Source of the DNA: Bacilli bacterium | GTDB lineage: Bacteria; Bacillota_I; Bacilli_A; RF39; UBA660 | Direction of reading: 5' to 3' | Assembly: GCA_900758895.1 (NCBI GenBank) | Contig: CAAETG010000043.1 | Location: 1 to 13,353, forward strand | Length of the DNA: 13,353 nt | In this document: positions 6,346 through 13,353 of the stretch, one piece after another | How the letters are laid out: each line of letters begins with the position of its first letter | Position numbering within the stretch: position 1 is the stretch's first letter | Translations under genes and position numbers: made by a program | Notes under the pieces: model-generated | Database searches by the model: none | Told to the model about the DNA's origin: nothing | Seen by the model: only the letters and a program-made list of their open reading frames with translations

Positions 6346-7472
6346 AAATATCTTTTAAATTCTCTAAATTCTGGTGCATCTTCTAAGTTTGTTTCTGATA
6401 ACTCTTTAATGAGCCTTTTTTGAGTCATAGAAAGCTTATTTGGTATAACAACGTTGTATACAACATACATATTACCTTTGCCAAAACTATTTACTTTCTT
6501 AACACCTTTACCTTTTAATTTAACTTTATCACCAGTGGAAGTTCCTGGTTTTACTTCTACTACCACATTACCTGTAAGAGTTGGAATTTCTTTCTTACAA
6601 CCAAGAATAGCTTCCGTAATGGTAAGGGGTACGGTTAAATAAATATCTTCATCTTCTCTTTCGAATATTGGATGTTGCTTTACTTTAAATTCAATGTAAA
6701 TATCACCATTCGGTCCTCCATTTACTCCAGCAGAGCCTTTACCACTAATCCGTAATTGATAGCCGGTATCAACACCTTCTGGAATCGTAACTTCTATCTC
6801 TTTACGTTTCTTTACATTACCCGTTCCATTACATTCACTACATACAGTTTTAAAGACTCTACCTGTTCCTTCACAAGTATTACAAGTCGTTTGCGTTTGG
6901 AAAACACCAAATAAACTTCGTTGTTCCGAAATAATTCTTCCACTTCCCCCACAAGTAGAGCAAGTCTTCTCATCAAATCCGCCAGCTCCATGACAGTGAT
7001 CACATTTCTCATTTAAATCAAGGGTAATTGTTTTTTTACAGCCATTAATTGCCTCATCAAAATCAAGGGTAACAGTAACTAAACTATCTGCTCCTTTTCT
7101 AGGTCTTTTAGAACTAGTTCTCGCATTTGTTCTTCCACCAAAAGAACTAAAGCCACCAAAACTACCAAATCCACTACCAAAGATTTCACTAAAGATATCA
7201 CCTAAATCAATATCATCAGCACTAAAACCACTATAACTAGCATTACCATTATTCGTAAATGCTTGATGTCCAAATTGATCGTATTGACGTCTTTTCTGGG
7301 GATCAGAAAGTATGGCATAAGCTTCTCCTACTTCTTTAAATTTAGCTTCATCACCTGTTTGTTTATTATCTGGGTGATAAGTTTTAGCAAGTTTACGAAA
7401 AGCTCTTTTTATTTCTTCATCCGTAGCAGTCTTACTAACTCCTAAGACTTCATAATAATCTTTTTTATTCAT
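6342..7472 (-). CDS. dnaJ: Molecular chaperone DnaJ (Hsp40)
   Basis: DnaJ delivers unfolded proteins to DnaK and stimulates its ATPase. The 376 residues show the complete type I architecture. The J domain (1-70) has HPD at 33-35, the signal for DnaK activation. A Gly/Phe-rich region at about 81-113 contains GFGSFGGFSSFGG. Four zinc-binding CxxCxGxG motifs start at Cys157 (CDHCHGAG), Cys171 (CSTCGGSG), Cys197 (CNTCEGTG) and Cys211 (CSECNGTG). C-terminal substrate-binding beta domains cover about 225-355. The ATG at 7472 overlaps the end of pepF by eight bases, and its strong GGAGGTGA ribosome binding site lies within the last pepF codons, which predicts translational coupling. The stop is TAG, followed at once by a terminator. 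Confidence 0.98.
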   Translation of the reverse strand: MNKKDYYEVLGVSKTATDEEIKRAFRKLAKTYHPDNKQTGDEAKFKEVGEAYAILSDPQKRRQYDQFGHQAFTNNGNASYSGFSADDIDLGDIFSEIFGSGFGSFGGFSSFGGRTNARTSSKRPRKGADSLVTVTLDFDEAINGCKKTITLDLNEKCDHCHGAGGFDEKTCSTCGGSGRIISEQRSLFGVFQTQTTCNTCEGTGRVFKTVCSECNGTGNVKKRKEIEVTIPEGVDTGYQLRISGKGSAGVNGGPNGDIYIEFKVKQHPIFEREDEDIYLTVPLTITEAILGCKKEIPTLTGNVVVEVKPGTSTGDKVKLKGKGVKKVNSFGKGNMYVVYNVVIPNKLSMTQKRLIKELSETNLEDAPEFREFKRYL

Positions 7473-9276
7473 TTAATTCACCTCCCACTTGATATAATTC
7501 TTCAAGTTCATTTACTAAACCATTAAAATACATAAAAGCATCATTAAGTGTTTCTTCTTTTGTCATATCAACTCCAGCTACTTTTAAAGAATCAATCGGA
7601 TTTTTTGTACATCCTAACTTTAAAAATGCTAAATAATTATCTCGAGCGGCTTCTTTTCCATCTAAAATATCCATGGCAATCTTGATCGCTGCTGCATAAG
7701 CTGTTGCATATTGATAAACATAGAAATTCATATAAAAGTGAGGAATTCTTTCCCATTCATATTTCACTACTTCATCAACAACAACATTCTTACCCATATA
7801 TTCTTTATTTAAACGATAATAAGTATTACATAAATATTCATGAGTTAAAACTTCCCCATTTTGATCTGCTTCATGAATCGTTTTCTCAAAATCCGCAAAC
7901 ATCGTTTGCCGATAAATAGTAGCTTTAAAATCCCGAATTAAATCATCGAGTAAATATTTCTTTTCATCTATATCATCAGTATGTTGTAACAAATATTTAC
8001 TAAGTAAAATTTGATTGACTTGACTTGCTACTTCAGCAACAAAGATAGAATAGCCATAATCTTGATAAGATTGATTTTTTATTGCATAATAATAATGCAT
8101 CGCATGACCAAGTTCATGAGCTAAAGTAGAAACATTTTCAAGCGTTCCATTATAACTTAATAATACATAAGGATGAACACTATAACAAGCAGTACAATAA
8201 GCACCATTTCTTTTGCCATCGTTTGGGCAAAAATCAATCCATCTCTCACCAAAAGCTTTTTTTAGATCACGAATATAACCATCACCCAAAACACTCAAAG
8301 CTTGATACAATAATTCTTCTGCTTCTTTTTCCGTATACTTTTTAGTACTCATATTCGTTAAAGCCGTATAAGTATCATATAAATGTAATTTACTTACACC
8401 CAAAGCTTCCTTTTTTACTTTCCAAAACTTAGACAATGGAGCAATATTTTTCTTAACAGTCGAAATTAAATTATCATAGATGCTTACTGGAATTTCATTA
8501 CCATACAAAGATGCCTCTCTAGCACTTTTATAACCTCTAATTTGTGCTACTTTATTATTATTGTTAACCTCGCTAGCAAGTAAACTTGCATAAGCATTTT
8601 TAAAATCTCCATAAGTTGAAAGTAATTTAGTAAAAGCTTGTTTTCGCAATCTTCTATCATTCGATTCAATAAATTCATGATAAGTTCTTTCATTTAGTTC
8701 ATGCTTTTTACCAAATTGATCTTTGATTGTACCGAATTTCATATCAGCATCAGTAAGATAAGAATATACATTGTCAGGAGTACTAAAAGTAGTTGATAAA
8801 GAAGAAAGTATTTTTTCTTCTTTATCACTTAAAACATATTTTTTCATTCTAAATATATTTTTAAGTACCCGTTCATACTCTTGTAATTTAGAATTTTTAT
8901 TAATATATTTCTCTATTAATTCCCAACTTCCTTTTAATATTTCTGGTATTAAAAAGGAAGTAGCTTCATTATATTCTTCATATAATTTATAAGCTTTACC
9001 AAACATAGCTTGATATTTTACATCAGCGGTATCACTATCATTATTAATATGAGCATAAACATATACTCTTTCTAACATTTCACTCATTTTATAATCAAAA
9101 GATAATACTTCATACAAGATATTTTCACTATCTAAAATATGTCCTTGATATTTCGCATAATCTTTTAAATGCTCTTGAATATAATGATAATCTTTTTCAT
9201 AATCATCTAAAGAATGATATAAATCTTTTACGTTCCATTTTAAGTCTTCTTTAAAATCTTTTCTTGCTCTTGCCAT
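7465..9276 (-). CDS. pepF: Oligoendopeptidase F (M3 family zinc metallopeptidase), inserted between dnaK and dnaJ
   Basis: PepF is a cytoplasmic M3B zinc peptidase that cuts peptides of about 7-17 residues, recycling products of protein degradation. The 603-residue length is normal. The N-terminal helical domain begins FKEDLKWNVKDLYHSLDDYE. The catalytic motif is HELGH at 387-391 (His387, Glu388, His391), and the third zinc ligand is Glu415 in FVAEVASQVNQ, as in the family. YCTACYSVHPYVLLSYNGTL (360-379) is the conserved segment ahead of the active site. The ATG at 9276 has AAAGGG six bases upstream. It starts 41 bases after dnaK's stop, across an intercistronic hairpin, and its TAA overlaps the dnaJ start. 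Heat-shock control would follow from its position in the operon. Its placement between dnaK and dnaJ is unusual. Confidence 0.95.
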   Translation of the reverse strand: MARARKDFKEDLKWNVKDLYHSLDDYEKDYHYIQEHLKDYAKYQGHILDSENILYEVLSFDYKMSEMLERVYVYAHINNDSDTADVKYQAMFGKAYKLYEEYNEATSFLIPEILKGSWELIEKYINKNSKLQEYERVLKNIFRMKKYVLSDKEEKILSSLSTTFSTPDNVYSYLTDADMKFGTIKDQFGKKHELNERTYHEFIESNDRRLRKQAFTKLLSTYGDFKNAYASLLASEVNNNNKVAQIRGYKSAREASLYGNEIPVSIYDNLISTVKKNIAPLSKFWKVKKEALGVSKLHLYDTYTALTNMSTKKYTEKEAEELLYQALSVLGDGYIRDLKKAFGERWIDFCPNDGKRNGAYCTACYSVHPYVLLSYNGTLENVSTLAHELGHAMHYYYAIKNQSYQDYGYSIFVAEVASQVNQILLSKYLLQHTDDIDEKKYLLDDLIRDFKATIYRQTMFADFEKTIHEADQNGEVLTHEYLCNTYYRLNKEYMGKNVVVDEVVKYEWERIPHFYMNFYVYQYATAYAAAIKIAMDILDGKEAARDNYLAFLKLGCTKNPIDSLKVAGVDMTKEETLNDAFMYFNGLVNELEELYQVGGELNE

Positions 9277-9284
9277 AGTATTCC

Positions 9285-9319
9285 CTTTCTCTAAAGAAAG
9301 TTCTAGTTTCCTAGAACTT
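9285..9319 (-). promoter_or_regulatory. Intercistronic hairpins between dnaK and pepF
   Basis: On the minus strand a perfect 9-bp stem AAGTTCTAG / CTAGAACTT (arms 9311-9319 and 9298-9306) closes a GAAA tetraloop and starts in the dnaK stop codon. A second hairpin, CTTTCT-TTAG-AGAAAG (9285-9300), overlaps the 3' arm of the first by three bases and includes part of the pepF ribosome binding site. The sequence after the first stem is TCTTT, too poor in T for a strong terminator. A partial attenuator or an mRNA-stabilising 3' end for dnaK is likely. Confidence 0.65.
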
Positions 9320-11153
9320 ATTTTTCTTCGTAATTAGCTTCTTCTACATCGTCTTTAGAATCTTTATCTTTTTTAGTTTCTTCTGTAGATTCTGTAGTTT
9401 GTGTGTCTTGATTCTTTTTAGCAGCTTCTTCATAAACTTTTGTTGCAAGCCTCATTGCTACTTCGTTTAAAGCCTCAGTCTTCTTCTTAATATCATCAGT
9501 ATCATTAGATTCCATAGCTTTCTTTAAATCTTCCATTTTTTCTTCAGCATCTTTTTTATCTTTTTCGTCTACTTTATCGCCTAAATCTTTAATGGCTTTT
9601 TCCGTAGCAAAGATCATAGATTCAGCTTCATTCTTAACATCTGCCTCTTCTTTACGTTTTTCATCAGCTTCTTTATTAGCTTCAGCTTCTTTTACCATCT
9701 TATCGATTTCGTCATCTGATAAATTAGTTGAAGAAGTAATGGTAATAGATTGTTCTTTATTTGTTCCTAAATCTTTTGCAGTAACATTAACAATACCATT
9801 GGCATCAATATCGAATTTAACTTCAATTTGTGGAATTCCTCTTGGTGCTGGTGGAATATTTGTTAATTGGAAGTTACCTAAAGTTTTATTATCGGCAGCC
9901 ATTGGTCTTTCACCTTGCAATACATGGATATCAACAGCTGGTTGATTATCAGCAGCAGTTGAGAATACTTGACTCTTACTTGTTGGAATCGTTGTATTTC
10001 TTGGGATTAATACTGTCATAACTCCACCTAAAGTTTCAAGTCCGAGTGAAAGTGGTGTAACATCAAGTAAGACGATATCTTCAACTTCACCAGTTAAGAC
10101 ACCACCTTGAATAGCAGCACCCATAGCAACTACTTCATCAGGGTTAACACTCTTATTAGGTTCTTGTCCAAGTTCTTTCTTAACTAATTCTTGAATATAT
10201 GGAATACGTGTTGATCCACCAACTAAGATTACCTTATCAATATCTTTTGAAGTCAATTTTGCATCTTTCAAAGCTTTATGAACTGGCTCAAGGGTTGAAT
10301 CAAATAAATCACGACATAAATCTTCGAATTTAGCTTTTGATAAAGTGGTTTCAAAATGGAGTGGTCCCTCACTATTTTGGGCAATGAATGGTAAACTAAT
10401 TTGTGCCGTAGTCATACCAGACAAATCTTTTTTAGCTTTTTCTGCAGCGTCTTTAATACGTTGCATAGCCATTTTATCTTTTGATAAATCAATACCATTC
10501 TCTTTCTTGAATTCATCCACTAAATAATCCATGATTCTCTCATCAAAGTCATCTCCACCAAGTTTATTATTACCAGCGGTAGATTTAACTTCAAATACAC
10601 CATCACCAAGTTCAAGGATAGATACGTCGAATGTACCTCCACCTAAGTCATAAACTAAAATAGTTTGCATCTCATCTTGTTTATCAAGACCATAAGCTAA
10701 AGCAGCAGCAGTTGGTTCGTTGATAATTCGCTCAACTTCAAGTCCAGCAATTTTACCAGCATTTTTAGTCGCCTGTCTTTGGGCATCATTGAAGTATGCA
10801 GGAACGGTAATAACAGCTTTTGTTACTTTTTCACCTAAATAAGCTTCAGCATCTTTTTTAAGTTTAGCTAAAATTTTTGCACTAATTTCTTCTGGTGTAT
10901 ATTTCTTACCATTCGCTTCTACTTTCTCAGCTGTACCCATTTTTCTTTTAATTGAAGAAATTGTATTTTTTGCATTCGTAACAGCTTGGTTACGTGCAAT
11001 TTGACCTACCATTTCCTCATCGCCTTTAAAGGCTACTACAGAAGGTGTTGTTCTGTTTCCTTCGGCATTAGGAATAACTTTTGGAACACCACCCTCTAAA
11101 ACAGCAACACAACTATTCGTTGTACCTAAATCAATACCTATAATTTTACTCAT
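9318..11153 (-). CDS. dnaK: Molecular chaperone DnaK (Hsp70)
   Basis: DnaK is the ATP-driven Hsp70 chaperone that binds exposed hydrophobic segments of unfolded proteins. The 611 residues include all three Hsp70 signatures: [14 protein letters not shown] (5-18), [14 protein letters not shown] (167-180) and [17 protein letters not shown] (308-324). The hydrophobic interdomain linker DIVLLDVTP lies at about 359-367, followed by the substrate-binding beta domain and a helical Lys/Glu-rich lid. As in Gram-positive DnaK, the N-terminal ATPase domain lacks the short insertion found in proteobacteria. The tail ends [11 protein letters not shown] rather than the common EEVK ending, and a stretch at about 580-600 is Thr/Glu/Lys-rich. 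The ATG shares one base with the grpE TAA (TAATG), with AAAGGA seven bases upstream. Confidence 0.99.
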   Translation of the reverse strand: MSKIIGIDLGTTNSCVAVLEGGVPKVIPNAEGNRTTPSVVAFKGDEEMVGQIARNQAVTNAKNTISSIKRKMGTAEKVEANGKKYTPEEISAKILAKLKKDAEAYLGEKVTKAVITVPAYFNDAQRQATKNAGKIAGLEVERIINEPTAAALAYGLDKQDEMQTILVYDLGGGTFDVSILELGDGVFEVKSTAGNNKLGGDDFDERIMDYLVDEFKKENGIDLSKDKMAMQRIKDAAEKAKKDLSGMTTAQISLPFIAQNSEGPLHFETTLSKAKFEDLCRDLFDSTLEPVHKALKDAKLTSKDIDKVILVGGSTRIPYIQELVKKELGQEPNKSVNPDEVVAMGAAIQGGVLTGEVEDIVLLDVTPLSLGLETLGGVMTVLIPRNTTIPTSKSQVFSTAADNQPAVDIHVLQGERPMAADNKTLGNFQLTNIPPAPRGIPQIEVKFDIDANGIVNVTAKDLGTNKEQSITITSSTNLSDDEIDKMVKEAEANKEADEKRKEEADVKNEAESMIFATEKAIKDLGDKVDEKDKKDAEEKMEDLKKAMESNDTDDIKKKTEALNEVAMRLATKVYEEAAKKNQDTQTTESTEETKKDKDSKDDVEEANYEEK

Positions 11154-11773
11154 TATTTATCATTCCTTTCATTATTATCTTGAGTATTTTCTCTTTCATT
11201 TACCTTAACCATCGCTGGTCTAAGAATTCTATCTTGATACATATATCCTTTTTGGAGTACATCTAACACAACATTATTAGCATATTCCAAATTTGTATCC
11301 GTCATAACAGCATTCATCATATTCGGATCAAATTCTTTATGGATACATTCAATCTCTGTAACACCTTTACTTAATAAAATACTTCTTAAGTTATCATAAA
11401 TCATTTTAAATCCTTCTAAAAACTTTTCTGTTCCTTCTTGCTTAATACTTAATGCTCTTTCAAAATTATCTAAAATCGGTAATATTTTCTCCATAAGATC
11501 AAATCCATCATACTTATAAGCATTAGCAAGATCAATTTCACTTCGTCTACGTATATTTTGCATTTCTGCTGTAATTCGAAGCACTTTTTCTTTTAAATCA
11601 AGATTTGCTTTAATAAGCTCATCTTTTTCTTTATCTTGTTTCTTCCGCTTCTCTTTTACCTTTTTACGAGGAGGAGCTTCCTCTTTTAGCTCATCTTTTT
11701 CTACTTTAACAGATTCTTCTACTTTTTCTTCAGAAGAATTCATAGTCTCTGTATTTTTTACCTCTTCTTCCAT
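11153..11773 (-). CDS. grpE: Nucleotide exchange factor GrpE
   Basis: GrpE is the dimeric exchange factor that releases ADP from DnaK. The 206 residues begin with a disordered, highly charged extension (1-50, including [20 protein letters not shown]), then a long coiled-coil helix (about 50-85, [29 protein letters not shown]). A helical bundle and the C-terminal beta domain follow, with the family signature [20 protein letters not shown] (169-188). The ATG directly follows the hrcA TAA without a gap, and AAGGTGA inside the last hrcA codons serves as ribosome binding site. It overlaps dnaK by one base. Confidence 0.97.
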   Translation of the reverse strand: MEEEVKNTETMNSSEEKVEESVKVEKDELKEEAPPRKKVKEKRKKQDKEKDELIKANLDLKEKVLRITAEMQNIRRRSEIDLANAYKYDGFDLMEKILPILDNFERALSIKQEGTEKFLEGFKMIYDNLRSILLSKGVTEIECIHKEFDPNMMNAVMTDTNLEYANNVVLDVLQKGYMYQDRILRPAMVKVNERENTQDNNERNDK

Positions 11774-12775
11774 TTAATCACCTTTTTCCTCTAACCATTT
11801 ATTTAAAATGTTAAGTACTGCTACAACCCGATCATATTCCATTCTCTTAGGACCAATAATAGCAATTGTACCTTCTTCTCCTCCTAAAGAATAATTAGTT
11901 TTAACAACCGTTACATTATCATCAAAATTACTTTCACTTCCAATATAAATACTAATATCACGATTATCATTTTTTTCAATTTTTCTTACTTGTTCTTCAT
12001 CTTCTAATTTGGAGATAAGTCGCTTAATTTCAGAAGGCTCACTATATTCAGGTTGATTTAGCATCTTTGATTTACCGACAACATGGATGTTTTCATTATT
12101 ACTAATAAAATCATGAAAAGCATCATAGAAAATGCCATATACAGCTTCATATTGTTCCACTTGTTTAGAAATAATAGGTTTTACGTCATATTCTAAACGC
12201 TCTGCTACCATAGATATTGGGGTACCTATTAGCATCTTATTAATAATCTCACTAATCTTAACAACTTCCATCATATTAATATCTGATGAGATATTAAATT
12301 GTTTATTCTTAACAATTCCTTTATCAGTACAAACAAGCGCTACCAAATTTTCTTCATCAAGAGGAATAATATTAATTTGTCTTAAAACATTTTCTTCACT
12401 ATACTCGCCAAGAGAAACACTTGTATAATTCGTAATATCACTAATAATTTCCAAGCATCGTTCAATGGCATCACTAACAGTCAAGTTTTTATTAGAAAAT
12501 AAAGTTTGGAGTTTTAACATATCTTCCGCATTTAGTTCCTTTGGTTCCATTAAATTCTCAACATAATACTTATAACCAGCTTCACTTGGAACACGGCCAC
12601 TAGAAATATGATTTTTTTCAAGATAGCCAAGTTTTTCTAACACCGCCATCTCATTTCGAATCGTAGCACTAGAACAGTGAAACTTATCACACAAATGCTT
12701 AGAACCAATCGGTTTTACTTCTTTAATATAGCATTCCACAATTTCTTTTAGTAAGTTTTTTTGTCTATCATCCAC
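11774..12775 (-). CDS. hrcA: Heat-inducible transcription repressor HrcA
   Basis: HrcA binds CIRCE operators as a dimer and represses class I heat-shock genes; it is kept active by the GroE chaperonin in species where this was studied. The 333-residue length is typical. The N-terminal winged helix covers about 5-72, with IGSKHLCDKFHCSSATIRNE (23-42) as the recognition region and ISSGRVPSEAGYKYYVENL (57-75) as the family hallmark wing. The remainder matches the GAF-like and dimerisation parts, ending with NYSLGGEEGTIAIIGPKRMEYDRV. The start codon is GTG at 12775, supported by AGGTGAT five bases upstream (12781-12787); no ATG is available in frame nearby. It is the first gene of the operon and is predicted to autoregulate through the CIRCE sites in its promoter. 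Confidence 0.97.
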   Translation of the reverse strand: MDDRQKNLLKEIVECYIKEVKPIGSKHLCDKFHCSSATIRNEMAVLEKLGYLEKNHISSGRVPSEAGYKYYVENLMEPKELNAEDMLKLQTLFSNKNLTVSDAIERCLEIISDITNYTSVSLGEYSEENVLRQINIIPLDEENLVALVCTDKGIVKNKQFNISSDINMMEVVKISEIINKMLIGTPISMVAERLEYDVKPIISKQVEQYEAVYGIFYDAFHDFISNNENIHVVGKSKMLNQPEYSEPSEIKRLISKLEDEEQVRKIEKNDNRDISIYIGSESNFDDNVTVVKTNYSLGGEEGTIAIIGPKRMEYDRVVAVLNILNKWLEEKGD

Positions 12776-12780
12776 ATTAC

Positions 12781-12787
12781 ATCACCT
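12781..12787 (-). promoter_or_regulatory. hrcA: Ribosome binding site for the GTG start of hrcA
   Basis: AGGTGAT on the minus strand stands five bases before the GTG at 12775 and identifies this non-ATG start. Confidence 0.8.
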
Positions 12788-12791
12788 ACAT

Positions 12792-12818
12792 TTAGCACCC
12801 ATTACCTTTAAGTGCTAA
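12792..12818 (-). promoter_or_regulatory. CIRCE operator (HrcA binding site) at the transcription start
   Basis: On the minus strand TTAGCACTT, nine bases, GGGTGCTAA. The consensus is TTAGCACTC-N9-GAGTGCTAA, so each arm has one mismatch and seven base pairs remain perfectly symmetric. Spacing is exact. It begins within a few bases of the predicted transcription start and sits 17 bases before the GTG, the normal CIRCE position. Confidence 0.9.
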
Positions 12819-12822
12819 AACT

Positions 12823-12851
12823 ATTATAATATTATGCTTAGCACTTGTCAA
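12823..12851 (-). promoter_or_regulatory. Consensus sigma-A promoter of the hrcA-grpE-dnaK-pepF-dnaJ operon
   Basis: On the minus strand a perfect TTGACA (12846-12851), 17 bases, and a perfect TATAAT (12823-12828). DNA upstream of the -35 box is almost pure A/T, like an UP element. The start point would be near 12816, inside the CIRCE site. Confidence 0.88.
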
Positions 12852-12865
12852 TATATAACTGCTAA
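12838..12865 (-). promoter_or_regulatory. Second, degenerate CIRCE-like operator over the -35 box
   Basis: On the minus strand TTAGCAGTT, ten bases, AAGTGCTAA. The arms match consensus at 7 of 9 and 8 of 9 positions, but the spacer is ten rather than nine. It overlaps the -35 hexamer, so HrcA binding here would block RNA polymerase directly. Confidence 0.55.
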
Positions 12866-12894
12866 TTTTTCTAAAAAAATGTAAAATATACTAA

Positions 12895-12982
12895 ATATAT
12901 CGATTTCGTTAGTGAATCATATTGATTTGGTTAGTAAATACTATCAATTTGGTAGGTGAATGCTATTAAATTGGTTGTTTGA
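12895..12982. repeat. Four imperfect 22-bp tandem repeats upstream of the Rpn-like gene
   Basis: Units are 12895-12916, 12917-12938, 12939-12960 and 12961-12982, with no gaps. The core of unit 2 is GATTTGGTTAGTAAA; the others are variants (GATTTCGTTAGTGAA, AATTTGGTAGGTGAA, AAATTGGTTGTTTGA). Neighbouring units agree at 17, 15 and 15 of 22 positions. The 22-bp period is about two DNA helical turns, which would put the units on one face. The last unit runs into the -35 box of the plus-strand promoter. Confidence 0.7.
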
Positions 12983-13008
12983 CTTCATAGTTCACATTTT
13001 AGTATACT
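12979..13008 (+). promoter_or_regulatory. Probable sigma-A promoter for the Rpn/PD-(D/E)XK gene
   Basis: TTGACT (12979-12984), 18 bases, TATACT (13003-13008), each matching consensus at 5 of 6. The start point near 13015 coincides with the GAGGTG ribosome binding site (13015-13020), giving a very short leader. Confidence 0.55.
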
Positions 13009-13027
13009 CGCTTTGAGGTGAGAAAAT

Positions 13028-13353
13028 ATGCAAGAAAATTATAATACATTAATGCATGATGTAGTATTTAAAGAAAGCTTTGCCAACGAACATAACAGAA
13101 GACCACTGGAAAGTCTACTTGAAAATCTTTTAAATCTGTCTAAGGGTAGTTTACACGGTAAATTAACTGTTGCTTATGAAAGTCAAATAGGAAAAAATAA
13201 GATTGATGAAAAAGCATCAAGAACAGATATTGTAATTGATTTTGATGATGTAGTAGTGGATTTAGAAGCTTATACTTATTTAGACGATGCATCAGTAGAT
13301 AAGAGTACTTTTTATGTAATGAAGCTCAGTGCATCTAGATTAGTAAGAGGAAT
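13028..13353 (+). CDS. Rpn family PD-(D/E)XK nuclease / putative transposase, N-terminal 108 residues (runs off right edge)
   Basis: This is the only convincing plus-strand gene. The start MQENYNTLMHDVVFKESFAN is like the (D)xxFKxxF opening of Rpn/PDDEXK family proteins, which are recombination-promoting nucleases annotated as putative transposases. The nuclease-like core is RTDIVIDFDD with Asp67 and VVVDLEAYTYL with Glu80. Family members normally have a Gln or Lys two residues after the Glu (for example IEMQ); here it is Tyr82, so the catalytic set may be altered. SASRLVRG at the visible end matches the conserved segment after the core. The ATG at 13028 has GAGGTG seven bases upstream. It is divergent from hrcA, 252 bases away. 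The family call is by recalled motif pattern, and the C-terminal half is outside the window. Confidence 0.7.
   Translation, partial: MQENYNTLMHDVVFKESFANEHNRRPLESLLENLLNLSKGSLHGKLTVAYESQIGKNKIDEKASRTDIVIDFDDVVVDLEAYTYLDDASVDKSTFYVMKLSASRLVRG

Noticed and set aside
9592..9945. 117-codon plus-strand ORF opposite dnaK
   Set aside because: It lies wholly antisense to the conserved DnaK coding sequence, has no ribosome binding site that I can see, and its composition mirrors the opposite strand.
12132..12428. 98-codon plus-strand ORF opposite hrcA
   Set aside because: Antisense shadow of a conserved gene without supporting signals.
12895..12982. CRISPR array
   Set aside because: The 22-bp units are contiguous and imperfect with no spacers between them, and no cas genes are visible.
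1..13353. Mycoplasma-type code with TGA read as Trp
   Set aside because: Trp codons checked in pepF, hrcA and the surface genes are TGG, and all genes translate fully under the standard code. None of the ten visible stops is TGA (seven TAA, three TAG), but ten is too few to conclude anything.
12880..13353. Insertion sequence with terminal inverted repeats around the Rpn-like gene
   Set aside because: Only a 9-bp AT-rich inverted pair is visible near the left side, the right end is outside the window, and Rpn-type genes usually lack IS boundaries.

Overview
The window is AT-rich DNA with tightly packed genes, almost all on the minus strand. It looks like a low-GC Bacillota/Mollicutes-type bacterium. 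The evidence is an HrcA/CIRCE-controlled heat-shock operon, a Gram-positive-type DnaK, RecD2 without RecBC, strong GGAGGTGA-like ribosome binding sites and sigma-A promoters. Tryptophan is encoded by TGG and no gene contains an in-frame TGA, so the genetic code appears standard. The two membrane-anchored surface proteins with a shared WRI-RING / RPVI-DDPYVV domain resemble paralogues I associate with uncultured gut Bacilli (RF39-like lineages). That placement is an inference from memory, not a search.

Layout, read in the direction of transcription from right to left. (1) At 13028-13353 on the plus strand is the 5' part of an Rpn/PD-(D/E)XK transposase-like gene, preceded by four imperfect 22-bp tandem repeats. 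(2) At 12792-12865 is the divergent control region of the heat-shock operon: a near-consensus sigma-A promoter, one good CIRCE operator over the expected transcription start and a second degenerate one over the -35 box. (3) At 12775-6342 is the operon hrcA-grpE-dnaK-pepF-dnaJ, with genes abutting or overlapping, an intercistronic hairpin after dnaK and a terminator right after dnaJ. The oligoendopeptidase gene between dnaK and dnaJ is unusual. (4) At 6146-3196 are two separately transcribed genes for paralogous surface proteins, each followed by its own terminator. (5) At 3104-1 is an operon of a small single-span membrane protein, the tRNA methylthiotransferase mtaB, an unknown 220-residue protein and recD2, which runs off the left edge.

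How the genes work together: HrcA represses its own operon through CIRCE. GrpE, DnaK and DnaJ are the Hsp70 chaperone cycle, and PepF would degrade peptides released during proteolysis, so co-induction on heat stress is plausible. mtaB also lies downstream of dnaJ in Bacillus subtilis (yqeV), so the overall neighbourhood is partly ancestral, with the two surface-protein genes placed between. Several obvious longest-ORF starts are wrong; ribosome binding sites, terminators and signal anchors support shorter starts at 3104, 4413 and 6146. Most of the window is conserved housekeeping DNA. The parts least explained are the 22-bp repeat array, the two-operator promoter, the post-dnaK hairpins and the surface-protein pair.
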